Assembly (NCBI GenBank): GCA_964412115.1
Contig: CAYPMM010000021.1
Span: 1 to 15,747 of the forward strand
Direction of reading: 5' to 3'
DNA from: HO2-45-28 sp964412115
GTDB taxonomy: Bacteria; Patescibacteriota; Minisyncoccia; HO2-45-28
Length of the DNA: 15,747 nucleotides
Below are positions 5,378 to 14,000 of this stretch, one piece after another; within the stretch, counting starts at the first letter, position 1; each line of letters opens with the position of its first letter. The translations under genes and the position numbers were made by a program. The notes beneath the pieces were generated by a model. It did no database searches. It saw nothing but the letters and a program-made list of their open reading frames with translations, and was not told the origin of the DNA.

Positions 5378-7117
5378 TTATTTAATTTCTTTTTCTATGT
5401 CCTCTATTTCTTTTTCAATGAATTTTTCCGCTTCATCAAAATGTTTTTTAAGGCGATTAATTATTTTTTCTTCTTCTTCGGTAAGTTTCCTCATGGTGCG
5501 GGCGCGTTCAAGTAATTTAATCTGCTCACGGATATCTTCTTTAAGCAAATCAAACGCTTTGTGAACTGTCGTTTCAACTTCATGAACCTCTTTTCTAAGC
5601 TTCTTTTTGAGATTTGACAAATAGTGCCTTACGTAGACAAACATATATATCAGAACCGAAATTAAAGAGAGTAATATGATCGCTATAACAAGAAATACGA
5701 TAGCCTGCGCTCCAAATTCAAACAACGCCCCAGGCTCCACGGTAAACGTCAGCTTATCGCTTGGTAAACTGCGCGCTCCTCTTGCATCCGCGGCTTCGGC
5801 CCAAATTTTATAAGAACCGCTGGACAATCTTTCGTCATAAACAAGCGAGAATTCGCCTTGGGAATCGCTTCTGGTCGTGGCCGACTTGGGTTCGGCGGAT
5901 TCTCTTTGAATACTGACGGTAATTTGCGCGTTTGAAACACTTCTGCCTCTGATTATAAGCGGCTGGCCGGTCTGCAAGGTTTTTGGATATTCGGTAATAA
6001 CCGGCGTTTCAAGTGGGATAATTTGAAATTCGGCGGAACTTGTAAGAAAATTGCCGGCTTTATCAAAGGCGCTCACGATCATTATGTGTTTTCCGGAAGA
6101 AAGGGCCGGAGAGCGATACTCGCTTCCGGATGAAGCGCGGTGAATCTCGGGTTCCAAATCGTCAATTTTTATTTCGTAATAATCAACTCCCGAAGTCCGG
6201 TCAAGGGCGTCAAAAATAAATTTAGCCTTTGGATCTGTCGGGTCTTCGGAGTTGAGGCGTATGTCAAAACGTTCTGGTTTTTGGGTATCAACTTGGAAAC
6301 GGAAATGTGTTGTTTCTCCCCAGCCGGAATCATTTCTTAACTGCACATGGAAATACCATACTCCGTCGGATACGTCTTCAACTGTCCTCTCATCAATTGG
6401 CGGATCGTAAAGCACTATCGGATCGGATGTCGGGATTCGTCCAACCAGCAGTCTGTCGGCCGTAATTCCGGATGGTAAATTCCAAACAAATCTCGCGTTA
6501 CTTTTCGCGTACCATTTATTGGAATCCGGATGAGTTGGTGAAGAAACGCTCGGAGCCTGCGGCGTACCCGCGGCAGGTTTTACTATCGGTCTTTCTTCGG
6601 AAACAAGATTAAATTGGGCTTGAGATTTGGTTTGTAAAATATCGGTCCCGTAACCGTCATTGGCCCGAACCGCGGCGGAAGAAAAAATCAACGAGGCCGA
6701 ACCGGCATTTTTGACCCTAAAAACAACATTTATAATCTTGCCGGCAGTACCGTTAAATCCGGGCGTCGGCAGTCCGCCGTTAAAAGAAATTGTACCCGCG
6801 CCGTTGGAAAAAGCCGGTTCTTCAACCCATAAAGAGAAGACTGAGCCGGATTTCGTGACGGATACGACCTCTAAAAGCGCTGACGGGAAATTTATTACCG
6901 CATCGGCATTATTAATTGATTTACTTTGGGTGTTGACCAAAACACCGGTATTTAAGAGATCTCCGACGCTAAAATTTCCGGATGAGGGGCTGAAATAGAG
7001 AGTGGCGGCATACGCAACGTTTGCTGAAAAAACTAAAAAAGCAAAGCTAAAAACGCAAAATAAAAACTTAAAGATTAAAATATTTTTTGTTTTACGCTGT
7101 TCTTTTTTGCTTTGCAT
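5378..7117 (-). CDS. Membrane-anchored cohesin protein with long stalk and cytoplasmic coiled coil
   Basis: This 579-residue type I membrane protein has a signal peptide (1-37, basic start, hydrophobic core, AYA-A cleavage) and a cohesin domain (about 38-172: TLYFSPSSGNFSVGDLLNTG, DAVINFPSALLEVV, GKIINVVFRV). A Pro-rich linker (about 176-198) leads to three Ig/FnIII-like modules: about 200-277 (GVWYFHVQLRNDSGWGETTH), 280-367 (IMIVSAFDKAGN) and 370-461 (QGEFSLVY, GSYKIWAEA). One transmembrane helix (about 471-496) follows, then a strongly charged cytoplasmic coiled coil (about 500-579, ending EKEIEDIEKEIK). Cohesins bind dockerins, and the first gene of the operon ends in one. The cytoplasmic coiled coil is unusual for a passive anchor and could oligomerise or contact an inner partner. 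The only Cys is in the signal peptide. The gene starts 8 nt after the preceding cohesin gene, with no clear Shine-Dalgarno. Confidence 0.88.
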   Translation of the reverse strand: MQSKKEQRKTKNILIFKFLFCVFSFAFLVFSANVAYAATLYFSPSSGNFSVGDLLNTGVLVNTQSKSINNADAVINFPSALLEVVSVTKSGSVFSLWVEEPAFSNGAGTISFNGGLPTPGFNGTAGKIINVVFRVKNAGSASLIFSSAAVRANDGYGTDILQTKSQAQFNLVSEERPIVKPAAGTPQAPSVSSPTHPDSNKWYAKSNARFVWNLPSGITADRLLVGRIPTSDPIVLYDPPIDERTVEDVSDGVWYFHVQLRNDSGWGETTHFRFQVDTQKPERFDIRLNSEDPTDPKAKFIFDALDRTSGVDYYEIKIDDLEPEIHRASSGSEYRSPALSSGKHIMIVSAFDKAGNFLTSSAEFQIIPLETPVITEYPKTLQTGQPLIIRGRSVSNAQITVSIQRESAEPKSATTRSDSQGEFSLVYDERLSSGSYKIWAEAADARGARSLPSDKLTFTVEPGALFEFGAQAIVFLVIAIILLSLISVLIYMFVYVRHYLSNLKKKLRKEVHEVETTVHKAFDLLKEDIREQIKLLERARTMRKLTEEEEKIINRLKKHFDEAEKFIEKEIEDIEKEIK

Positions 7118-7125
7118 TTTACGCT

Positions 7126-8010
7126 TTACACTTTATTTTTTATTTTCCCGCGCAGAACAAAAATTACCGCTAACACAATAATCAGTACAAAAATCCAAAT
7201 TAAGTATTTTGTGGTTGAAATTTCCGGCACAGGCGCGGGTTCTGGAGTTATGACGCTTTCATTCCCTGCCGCGTCCACTGCTTTGATTTTCAATTCATTT
7301 TCAAGCGTCTGGTCCCGCAGAACATAAGGACTTGTCGCGCGCGTCCATTCCGCCTCTCCCTCTTTAACCTCGTAATGAAGAACGCCTGTCCCGCCGTCCT
7401 TGGCAAAGAAACTGATAAAATATTTATCGTCAAAAAGACGCGGGTCTTTTGAAATTATCGCCTCCGTAAACTCCGGTGAATTCTTGTCTTCTTGAATCAG
7501 GGCTTGCCACTCGTCTTTTGCCGGTATTTGCGCTGATTTTTTTAAAACCGAAATGGTAAATGGTTCGTGAGCCGGGTTTATTTTTGTTCCTTCCCCGTCG
7601 CTCAAAAAAAGCGAGAAGGAATCGTCAAAATTCAACAGCGCGTCACCTTCTTTTTTGGCCAGGAAAATAATTTTTAAAACGGAGCCCCCTTCCCCCTTAA
7701 ACCCCTCAGGACTTCCGCCGATAAGAGTTATTTGCCCTTTTTCATTAAAAAAAGAAGGGTTTTGCGCCCATAAGCCGAAAATAGAACCCCCGGTGCTTAG
7801 TTCTTTTACTTCTAAAACATCCCGGTTAAACAAAATAGACCCGTCGGCCACATTGACCGTTTTGTCGGGGCTTGAAATTCTTGCCTCGGCCACAAAAATA
7901 TCGCCTGCATAAATATTTTGAGATGCCGAAGTAAAATAAACAGACGCCGCGAAACCGATTTGCGGAAAAATTATAAACCCGAAACTTAATAAATATAAAA
8001 GCGGGCGCAT
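7126..8010 (-). CDS. Membrane-anchored cohesin protein, short stalk
   Basis: This 294-residue protein has a signal peptide (1-21, ending IGFA) and a cohesin domain (about 22-155: VYFTSASQNIYAGDIFVAEA, DGSILFNRDVLEVKE, GGSVLKIIFLAKKEGDALL). One Ig-like module (about 180-253) carries YEVKEGEAEWTRATSPYVL and the common IKAVDAAGNES ending. A Pro-rich spacer leads to one transmembrane helix (about 268-286) and a short basic tail (RGKIKNKV), which predicts the cohesin outside the membrane. It is a paralogue of the next gene: the two cohesins align throughout, including the SGSVF.LW / GGSIFGLW motif, but the stalk and cytoplasmic tail differ. The ATG lies 4 nt after the stop of the giant dockerin gene with no Shine-Dalgarno, so translation probably depends on coupling. 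It likely receives that protein's dockerin, which is inference. Confidence 0.88.
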   Translation of the reverse strand: MRPLLYLLSFGFIIFPQIGFAASVYFTSASQNIYAGDIFVAEARISSPDKTVNVADGSILFNRDVLEVKELSTGGSIFGLWAQNPSFFNEKGQITLIGGSPEGFKGEGGSVLKIIFLAKKEGDALLNFDDSFSLFLSDGEGTKINPAHEPFTISVLKKSAQIPAKDEWQALIQEDKNSPEFTEAIISKDPRLFDDKYFISFFAKDGGTGVLHYEVKEGEAEWTRATSPYVLRDQTLENELKIKAVDAAGNESVITPEPAPVPEISTTKYLIWIFVLIIVLAVIFVLRGKIKNKV

Positions 8011-8014
8011 GTAA

Positions 8015-11000
8015 TTAAACCGGAAGTAAAATCATGTTTCTTTTGAAATTATACCATATTTTTCCAAAATCCGCCGACACCAAAGAATTCGTTGTTTGAT
8101 TTGCGACCAAAGGAATGCCCGCCGTTCCCCACTGGAACAACATTATGGAGAAGTCAACCGAATCAACCTTTAGGTCTTTATTGGCGTCAACACACGCGTT
8201 TGTAAACGGCGGCCGGGTCTTCCAGTAGAACAGAAGTATTGAGAAATCAACGGAGTTTACTTTGCCGTCAAGGTTGAAATCGGTTCCGCGACAAGCCCCC
8301 AAAATAGGAGTAGCCGTCTGCGGCGGAACAGAAGGCGCGGCTCCCCCGCCACCGCCCCCTCCGCTTCCACCGCTAGGTGAAGGTGTTGGCGTGGGCGCGG
8401 GCTCTTCCGCCGCAGTCTCGGATCCAAATACTCCAAATAAACTAAATGCCGTTGTTTGTCCCGTGATTGTATTATTGACCGTATCAACACTCCCGCCGGA
8501 TAAAGCAGTCCACCCGCTTCCGTCCTCCGGATTACGATAGAGTCGAAGCGAGCTTTCATCCAGATTACCAAGCAAACTTTCATTATATCCGAATGTGACG
8601 GTAATAGGCTGATTAAACGAAGTAATAGCATTGCCTTCCAGAACACCGCCCGCTCTAAATCCGAAGATATAACTGCCCAAAGCGGTTTTGCCTGACGGCG
8701 CGGGGAACGATGCCAGCACTTCTGTCTTTGCCAATCTAACAATATGGAAGTTCGCTTCCTCGTTCGTGGTACCCGCGACAATACTTTGAGTTATTGTGCT
8801 TCCTTCGCCGGTCACAAGCGGTGATGTTGTCGCTTCGGTCGTTTTTAACCTAACAAATGTTTCATCGGAGACCGCAAATCCTCTTGCGTCAAACTGTCGT
8901 GTGGCAAATGATTTTTCTGTTCCAAAGGTAACGGCAACTCTGAAGTAATGAATCCCGGACGTACTCGCGGGAACGGTTAGCGTCAGATTCGTGTTAAAGT
9001 CCGCGCCCGGCTGGATAAGTTTAGCCGCGGACGCGTATCCCAGATTCCCGCCCTCAAAACACTGATGATTTTGCTCCAAAGTTATGCACCATTCGTAATG
9101 ATATTCAAACGCGACACTTCCTTCGTTGGTTATAGTAACGCTTGCCGTAATATCCGGCGCGAAATTATCCGTGATTGAATTAATAATCACTTGCGCCGGC
9201 GCCGATTCCACTTCCCAGAAATCGTTCCTTTGGATTGTCTTTCCGGACTCAACTTCAACCGAAGCCACAGTTTCCCAAATACCGGCCGTTGTTCCGGAAG
9301 TCAGGTTATAAGTAAATTCATAAATGCCGGTGTCTAATTTTGTCGTGGAAGACGCGGTTACCTGCTGGTTACGCGCCGGATCGTAAAGGGTTACGAGCGG
9401 GGTAGAAAACGGATCGGCCGGATTGCTTGCCAAATCAAATATGAATAATTTTGTTCTGTACTTATTCCCGCTCGCGGCAAAAACCTCATGAAAGTCCGCC
9501 AGAATAACCGTCCAATCGGAAGCCTCAACATTGAACGATAAGCTGTCATGCGCTTCATTTCCGTTATAAAACGCGTCGATTTGCACACGGTAGGTCCCAA
9601 CAGGCGTCGTTGTAGCCAATGTCGTCGTCGCCTGGAAGAATCCGGTGGAAAGTTTTGTGGATGAAGCACTCTTAAGCAAACTGCCGTCCGGTTTATAAAT
9701 GTATATATCAATAAGGGCGTTCACGAGCTGGCCGCCGGAGTCAAGCGCCGTTGAATTTATCGCCACAGTATTTCCCGGCTTGTAAACGCTTCCAACATTA
9801 TTACTGACATTTAAAGGAAGTCCCGCGGTTGATGACGCGACAACAAAAGCCAAATTATTGTGAGTCTCGGCCCCGTTAAACTGAGAGTCGATCCTGACGC
9901 TGTAAGTTCCGACGGACGAAGTGGTCGCAAGCGTAGTCGTCGCTTTAAAGAATCCGGTAACCAGTTTTGTTGAAGAAGCGCTGTCCAGCAAGGAGCCGTT
10001 TGGTTTAAAGAAGTAGACATCCACGTTTGCGTTAACCGGAGTGCCGGTGGCGCTAAACACCGTTGAATAAACAGCCACCTCATCGCCAAGAGCATAAGAA
10101 CTGCCTGTGTCATTAAATTGGTTGAGCGTAAATCCGGAAGTTAACGGATTAACCGCAAACGCCAACACATCGTGTATTTCGTCTCCGCCGAAGAAGGCGT
10201 CAACTTGAACTCGATATGTGCCGGTGCTTGACGCGGTCCTAATTGTTGTCGTTGCTTTGAAGAATCCGGTGGAAAGCGAGGTGCTTGACGCGGCAAATGT
10301 CCGAACATTGTCAGGGTCAAAAATATAGACGTCAACGGCAGCGGCGACAGGAGCTCCGGAAGAATTTACAACGGTAGAAAATATAGAAACTTCGTCTCCA
10401 AGAGCATACTCTCCGCCGACCGCGTCAAAAACATTAAGCGCGAGCCCTCCTCCTCCGCTGGCGGAAGCAACCACAAAAGTAAGAGCGTCATGCGCTTCAA
10501 ATCCGGCGTATTGAGAATCAATTTTTATTTTGTACGTTCCCAAAGCCGCGCCGGAGCTAAGAGTGGTGCTTGCTTCATAGAATCCGGTGCTAAGAAGCGT
10601 TGAGGAAGCGCCGGCAAGGAATGAATCGTCAGGTTTATAGAAATAAACGTCAATCTTGGCGCTGCTTATCGGAGTTCCGGACGCGCTCATTGCGGTTGTA
10701 AATACTCGCACCGTTCCGCTGGGATTATAGGTTGAGCCAACGCTATTTACGATATTGAGCGGCGGTTTGACAACAATAAACGCAAGATTCTCATGTGTTT
10801 CGCTGCCGGAATATCGGGCGTCAATTTGGACGCGATAAGTACCGGCAGGCGAGGTTGAGGCAAGAGTGGTTGTCGCTTTGAAAAATCCGGTTGAAAGCGG
10901 GGTGGAAGACGCGTAAAACACTCGGATGTTTGACGGGTCAAAGATGTAGACGTCTACGCTTGCGGAAACAGGCGTGCCGGTGGCGCTTAACGCGGAAGTA

Positions 11001-14000
11001 AACACTGCCGCTTCATCGCCAGGGGCATAGTTTGCGCCCACATTACTATATGTAAGGATCTGCGGACTAATAGCCGGTTCGGTCACTATAAATGTAAGGG
11101 AGTCATGCGCCTCGTTGCCGGCAAAACTGGCGTCAATCTGGACGCGGTATGTTCCGGTAGATGACGCCGTTCCGATTGTTGTCGTTGCTTTGAAAAAGCC
11201 GGTGGAAAGCTGGGTGCTCGATGCGTAAAACACTCGGGTGTTTGACGGGTCAAAGATGTAGACGTCGATGTTGGCCCCCACGGGTATGCCGTCTGATTTC
11301 ATGGCGGTTGAAATAATTCCAACCTCGTTTCCGGCGACATAAGAATTACCAACGCTGTTTTCTAAAACAAGAATTGGTTTGTCTACAATAAACACCGCAT
11401 TGCCATGCGCTTCATTTCCGGCAAAACGCGCGTCAATTTTCGCGCTGTAAGTTCCGGTGGCGGCGGATGTGTCTAAGGTAAAGCTGTGCTTAAAGAATCC
11501 CGTTGAAAGAGCCGTGGAAGACCCGCTGGATATGCGCGCGTTAGACGGATTAAAGACATAAACATCAACCAGCGCCTCAACCGGAGTGCCGGTGGCGTTA
11601 AGAGTTGTTGAGAAAATATCAACCTTATCGCCCGCTTCATACAAAGCGCCGGTATTATTGTAGAGGATGAGCGGAGAAGGTGTGGCGCCGTCAATCACGT
11701 TAAAGGCAAGACTGTCATGCGCTTCATTTCCGGCAAATTGGGCGTCAATCTGGACGCGGTATGTTCCTTTCATTACCGCTTCCCGGTAATAAACCTTTAT
11801 CCTTATCCCGTCAATATGAGCATTAGCAACACCAACGCCTGTTTCTTTGGCAGAAATCGCGAATCCGAAGTTGACGCCGTTAATATCATCCGCGGTCCAA
11901 GACTCTCCCCATAAATCATTCGCTCCGCCGTAAGTGCTTGTGGCATCCGTCGTGGGCCAATTGACCGCTGACGATTTATCAGTTGAACCTATTGCAGAAT
12001 TTTTAATAATTCTGACGGCGTTATCCCGAATATTACCGGCGCCGTCTTTATTTTTCTCAACATCAAGTGCTATGCCGATTATTGTCGCGTCAGCCGGAAT
12101 ATTAAAACCAAAGTTGGCCGCAACCAGATAATTGGATTTTTCGGATAGAGCCAATGTGGTGGAGGCGTAAGTGTTACTGCTAGTGGTTGCATTATCCAAA
12201 TCAACCCAAGCAATGGTACCCGTAGCTGTGTTATTTGTTATTGAGACTGGCGAAGTGGAAGCGGTTGAAATAAGGATTGACGCAAGAGTTGTTGTCGCTT
12301 TAAAGAATCCGGCGCTTAGCTGGGTGCTTGAAGCGCTTATAAACAAAGTGTCGTCCGGTTTGTATATGTAGACATCAACGTTTGCCGAAACCGGAGTGCT
12401 TGACGCGTCAACGGCGGTCGTAAATACCGCAACCTCATCTCCCTGAACATAACTTGCGCCCACATTACTATATGTAAGGAGGGGCGGGCTTGTCGGCTGA
12501 TTTACGGTAAACGCCAAAACATCATGCGCCTCGTTGCCGGCAAAACTGGCGTCAATCTGGACGCGGTATGTTCCGGTAGATGACGCCGTTCCGATTGTTG
12601 TCGTTGCTTTGAAAAAGCCGGTGGAAAGCTGGGTGCTCGATGCGTAAAACACTCGGGTGTTTGACGGGTCAAAGATGTAGACGTCTATATTGGCGTTAAC
12701 CAAACTGCCGTCTCCTTCCATTGCGGTTGTAAGAATTTCAACCTTGTCTCCCGGTCCGTACGCGCTACCTACATTATTTTTAATGGTTAATGGCGGCCTT
12801 GTGACCACAAAGGCCAAATTATCATGTGTTTCATTTCCGGCAAACTTGGCGTCAATTTGTATTCTATAAGTTCCGGTACTTGACGCGGTTCCGATTGTTG
12901 TTGCCGCCTTGAAAAATCCGGTGGAAAGCTGGGTGCTCGATGCGTAAAACACTCGAGTGTTTGACGGGTCAAAGATGTAGACGTCTATATTGGCTGAAAC
13001 TGGCGTGCCGGTCGCGGAGATCGCGGTTGAAAAAACCGCAGCTTCGTCACCCGGAATATAGTTTACTCCAACATTATTAAAGACATTAAGAGGTAGGCCT
13101 GAAATACTTTTTACAACCGTAAACGCCAAAACATCATGCGCCTCGTTGCCGGCGAAACTGGCGTCAATCTGGACGCGGTATGTTCCGGTGCTTGATGCCG
13201 TTCCAATTGTTGTCGTTGATTTGAAGAAACCGGTGGAGAGCTGGGTGCTCGATGCGTAAAACACTCGGGTGTTTGACGGGTCAAAGATGTAAACATCTAT
13301 ACTGGCGTTAACCAAACTGCCGTCTCCTTCCATTGCGGTTGTAAATATCTCGGCCGCATCTCCAAGAACATAAACGCTGCCTGCGCTATTTTTTATGGTA
13401 AGCGGAGGCCTTACCACGTTAAAGGCCAGTACATCATGAATTTCATTTCCGGCAAATTGGGCGTCAATCTGGACGCGGTATGTTCCGGTACTTGACGCCG
13501 TTCCGATTGTTGTCGTTGCTTTGAAAAAGCCGGTACTAAGCTCTGTGCTTGATGCGCTAAACACTCGGGTGTTTGACGGGTCAAAGATGTAGACGTCAAC
13601 AGTGGCTGCGACAGGAGTTCCCGAAGCGTTGAAAACTGTGGAGAACACCGCTACCTCATCGCTTGGATTATATTGCGCTCCAACAGCATCAAAAATGTTT
13701 AACGCAAGTCCTCCGCCGCCGCCTCCGCCCCCTGCGGCCTCAACCACAAAAGCAAGAGTGTCATGCGCTTCAAAACCTTGGTATTTCGCGTCAATTTTTA
13801 CCCTGTAAGTTCCAAGCGTGGCATTAGACGCGAGCGCGAAGTTAAACTCCAGAAAACCGGTTGTGCTCGGAGTTGAAGAACCGGATGTCAAAAGGGTGTT
13901 GTCCGGCTTGTAAACATACACGTCCACATTTGCCGAAACGGGAGTGCCAGAAGCGCTCATAGCCGTCGTAAAGACGCGCACTGTTCCGCCGGCATTGTGA

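Noticed and set aside
8015..8050. Sortase-type or other C-terminal sorting signal in NFKRNMILLPV
   Set aside because: There is no LPXTG, hydrophobic helix or PEP-CTERM-like pattern; attachment by the dockerin is the better explanation.
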